This document shows, piece by piece, positions 33,101 to 40,950 of a DNA stretch of 64,000 nucleotides (position 1 is the stretch's first letter; every line of letters starts with the position of its first letter). Under the pieces are notes generated by a model. That model saw only the letters and a program-made list of their open reading frames with translations. It did no database searches and was not told the DNA's origin. Source of the DNA: Mesocentrotus franciscanus (Eukaryota; Echinodermata; Echinoidea; Camarodonta; Strongylocentrotidae); contig CP137674.1 in the NCBI GenBank assembly GCA_037976565.1, forward strand, positions 31,465,047 through 31,529,046, in the 5' to 3' direction. Made by a program: the position numbers and the translations under genes.

Positions 33101-34852
33101 TTCTTTTTAACATTGGTGAGTTGAAAAAATTGTATTTTACTGCTATTTAGGTGTCATCAATTGTCACTAAAGTACCGATTTTGAGTGAAATCAGTTTAAT
33201 TTTGTGCAGTGGTGTTTGAAATGTTGAGATCAATAAAACGGGTTTTAATACACAGCCAGGATAGCGATGCAGCTATGTGTGAGCTACACCGAAAATTTCT
33301 GTCTCTTTCGTTCGTTAGCCTCTTATTTGGGTAGGGTCGGCTCCTCTCTTTAGAGACAGAAGCGGACCATAGCAATTGCATTGCAAACTACTGCCTCCGT
33401 CAGGGCAGTAAACTTATGCCCAAAATACTACATTTTACCCGATGCATATCCGATGCATTTATTATTGTAAATTAGGCCTCGGCTAAACTACATCGGTTCC
33501 ACTAACCAGATTGACTGTATGTTGCGTTTAAGGGTCTTTTTTCCGGATTTTCATCGCCGAAAATGAGCTCCATGTTGAAATTCTTGCAGCCGTATTTTAA
33601 ACTGTTACTGCCAATGGATGACGTCATCTTCCTTCATGCGCACGAAAGAGACAGAAATCTTCGGTCTATGTGTGAGCTTGTGGACTTACAATTTAATTAG
33701 GCCTAGCAATAGCGTGTTAACATTCTCAAATTAGACTCTATCCCCTTTTCATCACAGTCCAAAATAACAAAAAATTCAAAAGATCTTGCCATTCTTGGCT
33801 TGCACGTAAAACTTTAGCTTACAGCCAGCGCATGCGCATTACATTCTTCCCGTCTCAGCCTTATTTTCGTAATTTGGCGCCTAGCCGAGCCGACATGGGC
33901 CCTTTAGATTGGCTATCGCTGGCTCCCATAGGCTCTATGTTATAAGACATTAGTGCGAGGAGCTAGCTTGCGATTTTCCGTTTTGCCGATACCAAAATTA
34001 TGATATTCCAGTCAAATCTTCTATTTGTTACGATTTTTTTCAGCGTCCTTGAAAAGTAAAGTATTTCACTTAAGTTTAAGACTTACTTAAGTAAGTCTTA
34101 AGTTTGAAAAATTCTCATTTTCGTCATTTTTAAGGTACAAACTGGAAATTTATTCTGAAATGTTCGTTGGTTTTTCTATTTTATGTGTGTGCAATTTCGT
34201 GTGTGCGTCACCTATGTGTGAAGTGCGTCACCTATGTGTGAAGTGCGTCACCTGTTTAAAGCACGTCATGTCAAAATCTCTGTGGTGTGACGTAATATTT
34301 CGTATTGACTTTGCCATTGAACTTAAGTCGCACTTAAGTCGCGCTTAAGTTAAGTAGGCTTTCACTTAAATTCGAAACAGCTGGAGCGTATCGGCCAATC
34401 AGAGCGCGTAACTCCACTGTACATGGCTCAACGGCAATAGTTCTACGTGGCTTGTGAATGTGACTTGTGAGGTCATTTTTTATTTGTTTGTTTTGCTTGC
34501 TTGCTTGCTTTACTAATTAGGTTGATTTGGAAACGAGCTACATCTATGTTGCTGAATGCTCAGCAAATAATTACGATACCATCCCAGACGTTTCATAATA
34601 TGATAAGCTTTAAATACGAGACTTGTCCTCTTTCAAATTAAATTTGTCTCACAGAGGCCCACATCCACATCTCAAAAATAAATACGTGGGACTACTAACC
34701 CGGTATGTGTGGAAGGCTTTTCCGATGGCGGTGATCACATAATGGTCTTTTGATCTGGCATGGTAGCGGATTCCATGTGGCACATTGTTGCAGACAAATC
34801 CTAAGGATCTGAACCCAGCAAAAATGTTACTTCCTCGATTGTATTTCGACAT
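12174..34852 (-). CDS. WDR36: WDR36/UTP21, WD40 protein of the small-subunit processome (gene model)
   Basis: Twenty-two exons from the ATG at 34852 to the TAA at 12174. Phases agree at every junction when exons 6-14 are taken from one copy only, giving 2718 nt and 905 residues, close to vertebrate WDR36 without its N-terminal extension. The N-terminus (FAGFRSLGFVCNNVPHGIRY), the WD40 blocks and the C-terminal Utp21 domain (from about residue 690) all align with the family. By family knowledge, the protein is a UTP-B subunit of the nucleolar SSU processome and is needed for 18S rRNA maturation. An acidic run lies near residues 675-685. Exons 6-14 occur twice around the 500-N gap (copy A 17256-22784, copy B 23677-29201). 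Copy A is intact; copy B has a 4-nt and a 1-nt deletion. Exon 14 ends in phase 0 but exon 6 needs a 2-nt carry-in, so the tandem arrangement as written cannot be read through. Confidence 0.95.
12894..13081 (-). CDS. WDR36: WDR36 exon 21 (Utp21 domain)
   Basis: TTTTTCAG|ATGATG to CTCAAG|GTAAAA. It encodes YDAVLKFLKTMSPSRIDMEF, RSLDPVGGGSL and RDYELIQAYLALFLK, the family's C-terminal core. Phase 1 in, 0 out. Confidence 0.94.
13141..13262. repeat. Dispersed repeat fragment
   Basis: Shares ATACATC, GATGTC and CTAAGC in the same order with 41175-41215 and its duplicate near 47000. Probably an old non-autonomous element. Confidence 0.4.
13655..13742 (-). CDS. WDR36: WDR36 exon 20 (Utp21 domain)
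   Basis: TGCATGCAG|CCATCA to GAGCATT|GTAAGT. It encodes PSSQVLNLSNMEMKSDLCVL and LEKGTSPEH; phase 0 in, 1 out. Confidence 0.88.
14286..14402 (-). CDS. WDR36: WDR36 exon 19 (Utp21 domain)
   Basis: GTGAGCAG|AAAAGG to GATAAG|GTAAGA, 117 nt, phase 0-0. It encodes KRNKPKQPPKAPKAAPFFLP then TVAGLTPKF, the conserved NKPKxPPKxPKxAPFFxPT motif. Confidence 0.94.
14819..15000 (-). CDS. WDR36: WDR36 exon 18 (acidic run, Utp21 domain)
   Basis: CACTGAAG|GCCAAG to ATTAAG|GTCAGT. After a Glu/Asp-rich run it encodes FKSPDQIGEELITLSLLPNS and RWQSLTHLDLIK, the family's SPEQLxEQLVTLSLLPxSRW motif. Phase 1 in, 0 out. Confidence 0.93.
15482..15579 (-). CDS. WDR36: WDR36 exon 17 (start of Utp21 region)
   Basis: CATGTCAG|GTCCAA to GAGAAAG|GTTGGT. 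It encodes WSNKTLYSHVSIRPLPDDYV and PTLISLPGTSAEK, matching SNISLYS and RPLPADYVPSIV. Phase 2 in, 1 out. Confidence 0.92.
16056..16163 (-). CDS. WDR36: WDR36 exon 16 (last WD40 blade)
   Basis: TTTTTAG|GTTAAT to TTTATG|GTAAGA. It encodes LIDCFLVDEAVTSVTLSPTN and FLATSHVDDLGIYLW, collinear with the vertebrate protein. Phase 2-2. Confidence 0.94.
16280..16320. mobile_element. SINE 3' tail fragment
   Basis: GCGCTATATAAATTGATCTA followed by ATT repeats resembles the end of the SINE at 30763-31052. Confidence 0.45.
16698..16777 (-). CDS. WDR36: WDR36 exon 15 (WD40)
   Basis: TTATCAG|GCATTT to CTGCAAA|GTAAGT. It encodes AFSQDARWLITSSMDCTVRT then WDLPTA; phase 0 in, 2 out. Outside the duplicated block and single-copy. 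Confidence 0.94.
17150..17189 (-). pseudogene. Duplicated 3' end of WDR36 exon 14 with donor, copy A
   Basis: About 40 bp repeat the last bases of exon 14 and its GT donor, about 100 bp further into the intron. The copy in block B is at 23572-23610. It lacks the rest of the exon. Confidence 0.75.
17256..17364 (-). CDS. WDR36: WDR36 exon 14, copy A (WD40)
   Basis: CTGATAG|TTCCAT to GACCTG|GTAAGA, 109 nt. It encodes SMLAVVTDDFTVHVVDADLK and VVRRFSGHHNRVTDL; phase 2 in, 0 out. Confidence 0.93.
17948..18113 (-). CDS. WDR36: WDR36 exon 13, copy A (WD40)
   Basis: GAATGCAG|CCCATG to GAAAG|GTATGC, 166 nt. It encodes AHDGAIRGLAINGLNQVVIT and LKFWHFKKKNLL; phase 1 in, 2 out. Confidence 0.94.
18237..18530. 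repeat. Imperfect GAT/TGA-rich microsatellite, copy A
   Basis: About 290 bp rich in GATGAT and TGATGG in the intron between exons 12 and 13. The Asp/Met or Ile-rich frames are not genes. Confidence 0.9.
18606..18720 (-). CDS. WDR36: WDR36 exon 12, copy A (WD40)
   Basis: TATATAG|GCTGTG to CTAAAG|GTAAGA, 115 nt. It encodes AVDISSCGNFLAVGWSTGDA and YNIQSGIHRGTYGDPK, matching the vertebrate AVDITSCGNF and YNMQSGIHRGSFG. Phase 0 in, 1 out. Confidence 0.94.
19289..19437 (-). CDS. WDR36: WDR36 exon 11, copy A
   Basis: CTGTAG|AAACAA to GCAACG|GTAAGG, 149 nt. It encodes ETSRESDWDGIAACHQGTPM and TTWNYQKSNMG, the most conserved central WDR36 segment (ESDWDGI.ACHQG). Phase 1 in, 0 out. Confidence 0.94.
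19883..20032 (-). CDS. WDR36: WDR36 exon 10, copy A
   Basis: GATCAG|GTCAGG to GCTGCAG|GTAAGG, 150 nt, phase 1-1. It encodes GQDGTLKSFSMVHDKHNKDL, the Lys-rich KAPGKKKDSKKGWKH and MRPITCFAA, aligning with the vertebrate SQDGTLQSFSTVHEKFNKSL region. Confidence 0.92.
20115..20209 (-). pseudogene. Decayed duplicate of WDR36 exon 10, in copy A
   Basis: After TTGATTAG the sequence reads GQDGTLKSLSMVHDKRNKDL then GVAIYEKAHRK in the same phase as exon 10 and stops at TAG (20115-20117). It is about 80% identical to exon 10 (19883-20032), which follows about 80 bases further along the transcript. If included in the mRNA it would truncate the protein, so it is a relic or a poison exon. Confidence 0.82.
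20428..20587. mobile_element. Truncated end of the tandem-repeat TIR element, copy A
   Basis: It shares ACTAGATGGA, CTTCGACTGC-like, GCCTCCGCCATAGAGCGATT and the following about 100 bp with the left end of the element at 58094, and is truncated just before the microsatellite. Confidence 0.8.
20599..20760. repeat. (ATC/ACC)n microsatellite, copy A
   Basis: About 160 bp of CAT units with a central block of CAC units. The poly-His and poly-Asp frames through it are artefacts. Confidence 0.97.
20800..20920 (-). CDS. WDR36: WDR36 exon 9, copy A (WD40)
   Basis: AATAAAG|GTATGG to AGTGCAG|GTTTGT, 121 nt. It encodes VWIFDQPDGSGRILRLRKGH and KYYGKMGKNILSA; phase 0 in, 1 out. The ATC microsatellite begins about 40 bases beyond its donor. 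Confidence 0.93.
21329..21504 (-). CDS. WDR36: WDR36 exon 8, copy A (WD40)
   Basis: CTGCCAAG|ATGGTA to CTCAAG|GTTGGT, 176 nt. It encodes DGNPIMVTGSTAGHLAIWNL and SEPILVTNGGDNTLK; phase 1 in, 0 out. Confidence 0.93.
22134..22266 (-). CDS. WDR36: WDR36 exon 7, copy A (WD40)
   Basis: ACATTCAG|TCTCCA to CGCTCAG|GTACTT, 133 nt. It encodes SPAVDVVAVGLANGKIILLN and DWGPVTDIAFRS, matching the vertebrate APAVDVVAIGL and DWGPITSISFR segments. Confidence 0.93.
22730..22784 (-). CDS. WDR36: WDR36 exon 6, copy A
   Basis: ATGCAG|TAAGTT to AAGCAG|GTAAAT. It encodes NKLLYTFQNLDSPITVMKQ; 55 nt, phase 2 in, 0 out. Confidence 0.9.
22957..23018. mobile_element. TIR MITE, family Y, internally deleted and cut by the gap
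   Basis: The first 44 bases match 29378 onward, then about 70 bases present in copy B are missing before CTAAAGTGATGAAATTG and the N run. The junction may be an assembly error at the contig end. Confidence 0.75.
23019..23518. other. Assembly gap, exactly 500 N
   Basis: A fixed-size gap between two contigs whose ends overlap by about 5.9 kb (17097-23018 matches 23519-29509). Open frames reported across it are meaningless. Confidence 0.98.
23572..23610 (-). pseudogene. Duplicated 3' end of WDR36 exon 14 with donor, copy B
   Basis: Counterpart of 17150-17189, lacking one C of the donor-proximal sequence. Confidence 0.7.
23677..23785 (-). CDS. WDR36: WDR36 exon 14, copy B (WD40)
   Basis: Same as copy A at 17256-17364: SMLAVVTDDFTVHVVDADLK and RFSGHHNRVTDL. 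It is the last exon before the 500-N gap. Confidence 0.88.
24369..24534 (-). CDS. WDR36: WDR36 exon 13, copy B (WD40)
   Basis: Identical protein to copy A: AHDGAIRGLAINGLNQVVIT through SQLLLHRE. Same splice sites and length; phase 1 in, 2 out. Confidence 0.88.
24657..24950. repeat. Imperfect GAT/TGA-rich microsatellite, copy B
   Basis: Counterpart of 18237-18530, with small indels. Confidence 0.9.
25025..25138 (-). pseudogene. WDR36: WDR36 exon 12, copy B, frameshifted
   Basis: One A is missing from a homopolymer compared with copy A (114 vs 115 nt), which turns Asn-Phe-Leu-Ala into Asn-Phe-stop. Confidence 0.8.
25705..25849 (-). pseudogene. WDR36: WDR36 exon 11, copy B, frameshifted
   Basis: Same splice sites as copy A (19289-19437) but 145 instead of 149 nt: four bases (CCGG) are missing before the Val-Pro-Gly segment. 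This breaks the frame. Most likely sequencing or consensus error, or a defective allele. Confidence 0.8.
26295..26444 (-). CDS. WDR36: WDR36 exon 10, copy B
   Basis: GATCAG|GTCAGG to GCTGCAG|GTAAGG. It encodes GQDGTLKSFSMVHDKHNKDL, a Lys-rich segment and MRPITCFAA; phase 1-1, same length as copy A. Confidence 0.88.
26527..26621 (-). pseudogene. Decayed duplicate of WDR36 exon 10, in copy B
   Basis: Follows TTGATTAG and reads GQDGTLKSLSMVHDKRNKDL in the exon-10 phase, then stops at TAG (26527-26529). It is the same decayed exon as at 20115-20209. Confidence 0.8.
26834..26993. mobile_element. Truncated end of the tandem-repeat TIR element, copy B
   Basis: Duplicate-block counterpart of 20428-20587. 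Confidence 0.8.
27006..27170. repeat. (ATC/ACC)n microsatellite, copy B
   Basis: Allelic counterpart of 20599-20760. The CAC block is broken up by CAT units, so the two copies differ in internal structure though not much in length. Confidence 0.97.
27209..27329 (-). CDS. WDR36: WDR36 exon 9, copy B (WD40)
   Basis: AATAAAG|GTATGG to AGTGCAG|GTTTGT. It encodes VWIFDQPDGSGRILRLRKGH and SIKYYGKMGKNILSA; phase 0 in, 1 out. Confidence 0.88.
27739..27914 (-). CDS. WDR36: WDR36 exon 8, copy B (WD40)
   Basis: CTGTCAAG|ATGGTA to CTCAAG|GTTGGT. It encodes DGNPIMVTGSTAGHLAIWNL through LVTNGGDNTLK. It differs from copy A at three sites, all synonymous. Phase 1 in, 0 out. Confidence 0.88.
28551..28683 (-). 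CDS. WDR36: WDR36 exon 7, copy B (WD40)
   Basis: ACATTCAG|TCTCCA to CGCTCAG|GTACTT. It encodes SPAVDVVAVGLANGKIILLN and TFTQDWGPVTDIAFRS; phase 0 in, 1 out. Same protein as copy A. Confidence 0.88.
29147..29201 (-). CDS. WDR36: WDR36 exon 6, copy B
   Basis: CTTGCAG|TAAGTT to AAGCAG|GTAAAT. It encodes NKLLYTFQTLDSPITVMKQ; phase 2 in, 0 out. Copy A at 22730-22784 differs by one residue (Thr here, Asn there). Confidence 0.85.
29378..29883. mobile_element. TIR MITE, family Y, copy 2 (506 bp)
   Basis: Same length and sequence as 10226-10731, with AAAGGTATTACAAAGTTTTG at one end, its complement at the other, and TA on both flanks. It lies in the intron between WDR36 exons 5 and 6 and spans the end of the duplicated block. 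Confidence 0.88.
30287..30419 (-). CDS. WDR36: WDR36 exon 5 (WD40)
   Basis: CCCCTAG|AGTTGT to TCAAA|GTAAGT. It encodes ELYLDLPFDNNIFRISALMH and YLNKILLGSHQGGMQLWNI, near-collinear with vertebrate WDR36. Phase 1 in, 2 out. It is the last exon before the duplicated block. Confidence 0.92.
30763..31052 (+). mobile_element. tRNA-derived SINE, full length
   Basis: It has an A-box-like TGGTTGAGTGGATACG and a B box GGTTCGAGTCC at tRNA spacing, a tRNA-unrelated body, and a 3' end GGCGCTATATAAGCACTATA followed by ATT repeats. It lies in the intron between WDR36 exons 4 and 5. Confidence 0.85.
31221..31338 (-). CDS. WDR36: WDR36 exon 4 (WD40)
   Basis: CATTTAG|GTTGTT to CAGAAG|GTATGC. It encodes VVHTYTGHTSDVHLLLPFGD through LKIWDIQSE, a WD40 blade. 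Phase 0 in, 1 out. Confidence 0.92.
31755..31855 (-). CDS. WDR36: WDR36 exon 3
   Basis: CTTCTTAG|GTGACA to ACAAAAG|GTGGGT. It encodes DTHPEDITCLVADAFLAYTA through FTLGQK; phase 1 in, phase 0 out. Confidence 0.9.
32243..32330 (+). mobile_element. SINE 3' fragment
   Basis: It shares CTTGCTTTCTTAGCAGTCAG with the 3' part of the SINE at 37757-37950, with looser similarity before it. Confidence 0.55.
32775..32802 (-). CDS. WDR36: WDR36 exon 2 (28-nt micro-exon)
   Basis: TTTTTAG|GTATCC to GCCGTGA|GTAAGT. It encodes VSKLAIVAV plus one base; Ser is completed in exon 3. It aligns with the conserved KLSLVAVS of vertebrate WDR36. Very short, but phase and homology both support it. Confidence 0.85.
33286..33665. 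mobile_element. Foldback element flanked by a perfect 13-bp direct repeat
   Basis: TIRs: ACCGAAAATTTCTGTCTCTT on the left and its near-complement AAGAGACAGAAATCTTCGGT on the right. The 13-mer CTATGTGTGAGCT lies directly outside both ends (33273-33285, 33666-33678), like a target-site duplication. It has no coding frame and lies in WDR36 intron 1. Confidence 0.7.
34076..34101. repeat. Perfect 26-bp palindrome, CTTAAG-rich region
   Basis: Centred on ACTTAAGT, in WDR36 intron 1. Related CTTAAG words recur at 34320-34370, so it may be part of a decayed element. Confidence 0.7.
34201..34258. repeat. 20-bp tandem repeat, about 2.9 units
   Basis: GTGCGTCACCTATGTGTGAA repeated head to tail, the last unit partial. 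Confidence 0.85.
34700..34852 (-). CDS. WDR36: WDR36 exon 1 (start codon)
   Basis: The ATG at 34852 opens MSKYNRGSNIFAGFRSLGF, which aligns with the conserved FAGFRxLG start of WDR36/Utp21. It ends TACCGG|GTTAGT, phase 0 (residues 1-51, ending GKAFHTYR). No TATA-like element is obvious upstream; the region is moderately CpG-containing. Confidence 0.93.
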
Positions 34853-37756
34853 GGCTCTATCGTATTTATTGAAACATAGACACGTTCATGACTTCACGCA
34901 CGTTGCATGCACATAGCAGACAGCTAGCTATATTTACAATGTGTATAGTAAACGCACGTGTTGGTTGTTGAATGTATCTGCTTACTTTCATAACCAAGAT
35001 TTTATGGTGTCGCTTAGTACACAAATGTGTGCCCGATTAGAGAACCATAGTTTAAAAACTGTGTTAAATAAAACTCACATCTCCGTGGTCATCTCAGTCA
35101 TTTTTTAGTGACTAGGACAAAATGATTCAGGGTAGGGGTCCCAGGCCCCCAGGGGACAGAGGGTGGGTGTGATGTTGTTGAGAGTTCCTGCTTGGCAAAC
35201 CCACTGTGCAAATAAAAACAGTGCATATAAGTATTGTAGTTATAGATATTCAAATCAAATGGTTACCTTCCTATATATCCCCCACACCCTCACTTCCTTC
35301 TCACTTTTGATTTCCCTTGTGTTCCTACCCCTTTCTCCTCTTTCGATTCATCCCAACTATTACCCTCTCATTCACCGCATTCTTTCTCCCATTTCAGCAG
35401 ATTACCTCTAATATATGTGCTTCCACCCCCCTCTCTTCTATCTGTGATTCATCAAACCTTTCCTCATCCCCTCTCATCTCTTCTCCTATTCATTCCCTTT
35501 CTGTTTTGCTTCCCTTTTTCATAACTCCATCATCCACTCCCTCTCTCTCTCTCTCCTCTCCCCCTCTCTCTCTTTCTTTCTCCCTCTCTCCTTTGTATTT
35601 TTTTTTATCTATTTGATCTTTATACATGTTTACAAATATCTCTCTATTCATTTCTCTTTATCCTCCCCTCTCTCTCTTTCCTTTTTATTTTGATCTATGT
35701 ATATATATATATATATATTGAAAATGCTAAGAGGAACAATGTCCAATGAAATGCAGAGTGAAAATAGTAGAAAATATATCAATACACAAGGGGCATGGGT
35801 CAAACTTCACAAGCGCTTTTGATTTATTCTCATCAGGTATATATATATATATATATTATATATGCAAATGCGTATACTATAAACATCATCATCATCATCA
35901 TCACCATAATCATCATTTGAAATAATAATCTGTTCTCATAAATTATATTGAATAGCCCATTAAAAGCAGTGGAGAGATACTTTTAATCATCTAATCAGAA
36001 AAGAAGCTTTACAATTTTGGATGTCATAAAAATTATTTCTGTGGAAGAACGAGATTTTTACTGTTTTGAAATTGTTTGCTTAATTGTTTTGCATGTTTCA
36101 TATTATTGTACTCTGTTTCTTGTATTATTGTAATGCTGGTGGGAAGCATATTTCCACATCGTGGACGAAATAAATAAATATCAAATATCAAATATCTCTC
36201 TCTCTATTTTTTTCTCTTTATCTCCTTTTTATTTTGATCTATTTGATCTATAATATGTATTCAAATATCTCTTTGTTCATTTCTCTTTATCTCCTCTCTA
36301 TCCCTCCATCCTCCCTCTCAACCCCTTCATCAAACACCTCTTAGCACAACCTTACACCACTAAATTAAACAACAATACAAACATTCAACACAATAAGTCC
36401 TTTATCTCGGTAATAGCTCATAGACATGCTTTATTTATGTGTTCTCATATTTCTTTTCTCACATTTTTTTTTCTCCCAATAGCAGCGTACATTCACAAAG
36501 TTTCTTTAATAAATTTTGTACATCGAGGTATAACTTCAAAAAATAAAAACACAGGCATCACAACGCGACAAATAGTACTTTTTTATCTACACAGACAGGT
36601 AGCTCATAATAGATCTGTACAAATTTCTTTTCCTCTTGTTTACAGACAGTATATATATATACACACACGTTAGTTGATTCCATTTAGGCTATCTATCAAA
36701 GAACAAATTCATTCATATTTTTTCTCCACATTAAAAGGCCTTTTCGTTCATATCTGACACTTAACAGGTTCACACAATCATTAAACTTTCTTTATTCTAA
36801 TCTTAAGTTATTTTTGTGGATATGAAGATACATGTACATAATGACATTAAACCATTATCCTAACAAAATTGATCAAAATACTGTTTTCCTTCCAATTTAC
36901 TGCTCTGGATTAGAATACAATACACTGTATACCTGCACTCAAAATAACCCGGTCATAGAAATTAAAGTAAATCCAGAATATCAAAATTGTATCATTTTAT
37001 GAACCACAAATCACTCTGATTATTAGCAACATAAAATAAACTTCTTTGTTGGATGACAAGGAAATAAGGAAGAGTATGAGAGGAAGAAAAGAATAAGGAT
37101 GAGGATATATTAGCGTAAACAAGGAACAAAGGAATGAGAAATATAAGATAAGTAAACATTCATTAAGTGAATAGTTCCTCATAAAATAACACCTATCAAC
37201 AAAATGGATAAGTGGACATGGCGAAAAGTGTGAACGTTTTAAAGTTTTTTTTATCCAATGTAATTTGGGAATTTAGTAGGATATTGACAGTTTGTATGCA
37301 TATTGTACAGTCAGAATGTCATTTGCTATTCCATATGCACAAACTAGGTTCAGCCTTTCATATTATAACATTACTTTAATAGCTTGAAACACTAGCTATG
37401 TATTACCTCAAAGAAAATATCAAATTTGCATGAAATGTGCATTTTCTAATGATTTTGAACTAGATTTTGGTAGGATAAGAACTCTGTTCACATATGCATC
37501 GTGTCAAGAAATAGACATACGTCTTGATGCGACCGTTACTAATGCACTACATGAGAGCAAAAAGGTACTATGTGCATCATATACATGTAATATTATATAC
37601 CACACACATTGAACATCCCAGGTGCTATAAATTGCAAATAGAAAGATTATCTTAAATTTAGAAGCAAAAGGTCTTATGTACATGGTGTAAAGATGAAGTA
37701 GCAGGCAAGGGGATATCATCTGCTAAGATCCAGAAGGGCATTAACTCATATGCGAT
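34853..37756. other. Region upstream of WDR36: promoter side and low-complexity DNA
   Basis: The WDR36 promoter should lie in the first few hundred bases; I see no TATA-like element. Beyond it: a CT-rich tract (35270-35690), TA runs at 35700-35720 and 35838-35866, a short CAT run at 35885, a second CT-rich tract near 36195-36320, and a stretch ending GTGGACGAAATAAATAAATA near 36180 that looks like a retrotransposon 3' tail. No supported exon. Confidence 0.5.
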
Positions 37757-37950
37757 GAGACGCCATGGCTCAGTGGTAGAGCAGTGGTCTCATAACCGGA
37801 AGGTCCCGGTTCGAAACCAAGTCGATGAGCTATTGCCCTTTGGTAAGGCATTAATCCCATTACCAAGTACCTTGGAGAGGACTTAAGGCCGTCGCCTCCC
37901 TGGCTGCTTACGCACAAGCATACACATGCTTTCTTAGCAGTCAGGTAAAA
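37757..37950 (+). mobile_element. tRNA-derived SINE (Met-tRNA-like head)
   Basis: A box TGGCTCAGTGGTAGAGC and B box GGTTCGAAACC at tRNA spacing. The anticodon-loop region CTCATAA suggests a Met-type ancestor. The body ends CTTTCTTAGCAGTCAGGTAA, shared with 32243-32330 and loosely with 55983-56210. Not a functional tRNA: the 3' acceptor half does not pair. Confidence 0.82.
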
Positions 37951-40756
37951 CAAACCATCAAACCAAACCAAACCATATATGTTACATGTTGATAGCGCCC
38001 TTTGCCTCGTAGCAAACAGCATGTAAAGTAGAAATCTAGCAAGTTCTGCAGTCTTGGTGGAGAAATCCTAGTTTTTCCTTGTCAACTTAACATAACTACA
38101 ACAATTTGAGGGTAAGCGTTATAAAGTACATTTATGTCAGAAGGTACAACCTAAGCACGTCTTCATGAATGTATGCGACTGATCTGACTGGAATCGTAGC
38201 GTAATTCAATGCATTAAATGCCATCATTCGACCATCAGCTTGCGGCACTTGCGTTCTGCAAGATGCTCGAAGGAAAGGATTCAGAAGAAAAACAAGCAAG
38301 AAGATAGCTTGAAGGAATCAAAGTAAAATCAGCCAAGAAAAATAAGTTGAATGACAAAGATCATCCATCATCGTAGATTTGTAATCCATTCAGATCAAAC
38401 ATACCTCTTAGAATACAGTGCAAATTTACAAATTAGTGTTTCTCTCTGAACATTACAGATCATTTAAATCACAGGTTCAAGATGCTGACATGATTCAATC
38501 TTTTAAATATATTTTTGTAATTACAGTAGCAGGTGGATAGAGGAAAGAATCAACTTCACCCTCAAATACTCGTCAAATATCAAGCAAGAGAGTTCAAATC
38601 GGTATGACAAAATATATATATTTCTTTACCAACAGCAAGACCACACAGTATAGCAAAATCTGCAGAGCCGCATCAGCTACACTCACACACCACTAAAAGC
38701 ACACTATTTATTATCATCATTCTTGCGATCAATCGTGTATTTACACAATGAATGTAGATGTATTCCTACAGATAGATAGCCCATGAAGATTTTAATGGTA
38801 AAGCATCATCTTTGTTTCCCCATCCCATATTCATGATGGTGAAATGATACTCTAAAGGTAGTCCATCTCACACCAGGAATTTAAGTGAATAGAAACAAAA
38901 GGTGATAGAATGACAAATATTAATAATTGGATTTATATAGCGCCATATCCAGAAGAAACAAGAGTTAGAAGTAGTCTACTTTTGTATGTCACAATGCTTT
39001 CTTTTTCATTTGAAGTCTATGATTATTATGCCTTAAGGTGATAACAAGATACATGAAGTATTACAGAATTGTTTTTGACCTAATAGACATTCACCTCACT
39101 GGAGATGAGACAACAGAGAAACTTAGTAGAAGGAGAATCTTGTATGTGACCAATTGTGTGATATCTTTGGTGATAAAGTAAATGTGCATTATTCAGATTT
39201 TGTTTTGAGGAATAAATAGTCATATTACAACAATAAAGACCCATTACTTCAACACCACAAGGAATAAGCACTGTAAATGTTCTAAATTCTCTTTCTCTGT
39301 TGAGATACATCATAGACTTCAAACAAAAAAAAAGAAAGAGAGAACTGATAATGATCACATCATTTAGTTACAGTGACATGTTTGGGAAATTTAAGAACTT
39401 TTAGTTTTGCTATTGAATCACAAGTTTTCTTAGCACCTCATCTTTCTCCCCTCCTCTGCCCACTGTACCCCTCCAGTTCTGTACCCCTCCCATTAACTCT
39501 AGTTCATATTTCACACAAAGACTACTACAACTACCACAACAATCTAATATGCTGATATGAATAAACTCTGACACTGTTTCAAGACACTTTTATATAGGAA
39601 TATATTTAGATTTTGATAGAAAAGCTTTGATAGAAGAAATAGTACAAATTTAAAAATCAATCTTTTCGAAGATAGAATAGAATCTGATAGAGATTGTACA
39701 CGTAAGCGTTCTCTCTTTCTCAAGCCAATTATTTACAGAGTGCACCTGGAGAAATAACACAGGCCTCTGGCATGTCATACATGTGATATCAGCTGTACAT
39801 TATGATATATTTGTTCTTAACATAAAACAAAGAGCTTCTCATTGAGTGCAGTGTTAGAAGGAGATAACATCTGAGGAATCGATTTTGGAAACAAAAAGTC
39901 TGAAATACACAGACTACCTTAATCTTGTTGATCAGTAGAAGATGGATACACAATGATGTGTAGTCTGAAAATACAATCTGCAAGAAATCATCCTACATGA
40001 AATAGATAGGTCCACTTCAACAATCTACACCAACAAAACGATGTAAAAATGTCCCTTTCAGGGGAGACCTCAATTCTCCAAATATTTGGGTTTAAATCTT
40101 TACTCAACCATATTTAGAAGAATGATTGAAAAAAATTATTTCACAACCAAAACGGCTTATTTTTGAAGTAACAAATTCAAGAAGTTATCTCCCTCTCACA
40201 AAATCAATCTGCTCTGTCTATATACCTCAGGAATGTATTTGTAGTTCTGTACATAATTATTTCTACAGCAACAAAGCATGTCAAAATATTGTGCTAACAT
40301 TGTCTGTATAACACACTTTGAAAGACAAAACAGATGGCTTACAAAAAGGAAATCAATAGTGGGTGTTTACCCAAGTCAGTGAATTGGGCACTAATAATAT
40401 CAAGAGATTGATGTATAATCTATGCCATTTCAGTCAATGAATGCAAACTTGTCTATATCTCAATAAATTTCAATAATAAATTTCATTTTCAAACAAATGA
40501 CAAGCAATGAACCAATTTTTTTCTTTTCTTTTACCACGTCCATTTCACTTCACAATAGCTTTCCCTGCAGCTTAAACCATTCGCACTAAAGAATTATGAA
40601 AAAAACGAACAACAATTTATATCTTCAAAAGGCAGTTTACATTTGAATGAAATCACTTATTCCAGTCCTTAGTGGAAGGACATTATGAGCATTGCAAAAT
40701 CATTTCATTGGACATGAAATAAGATAAATTAACTCTCAAACTTATGGAAATCATAA
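37951..40756. other. Intergenic region or MAST 3' flank
   Basis: No supported exon. AT-rich sequence with one decayed repeat near 38930 (TTTATATAGCGCCATATCC). From 38443 onward it is duplicated right of the second gap. Confidence 0.5.
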
Positions 40757-40950
40757 TACAGTCAAACCTGCTTTAGTGACCACCTGTCTACAAAGACCAC
40801 CTGTCTACAAAGACCACATTCTTTGCTTCCCTTGAAAATGGTTTCTCATTGAAACATGTACTAAAGGAACCTGTCTACAAAGACCACCTGCCTATAAAGA
40901 CCACTTTTTGTGTTTCCCTTGGGCGGTCGCTATAGACAGGTTTGACTGTA
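40757..40950. mobile_element. TIR MITE, family Z, copy A (194 bp)
   Basis: TIRs TACAGTCAAACCTG and CAGGTTTGACTGTA. Internal repeats of CTACAAAGACCACCTG. The block duplicate is at 46579-46772; diverged relatives lie near 63210 and 63505. Confidence 0.88.

Noticed and set aside
37757..37830. Possible tRNA-Met gene
   Set aside because: A and B boxes and a CAT-containing loop are present, but the 3' half does not form the acceptor stem and continues into a SINE body.
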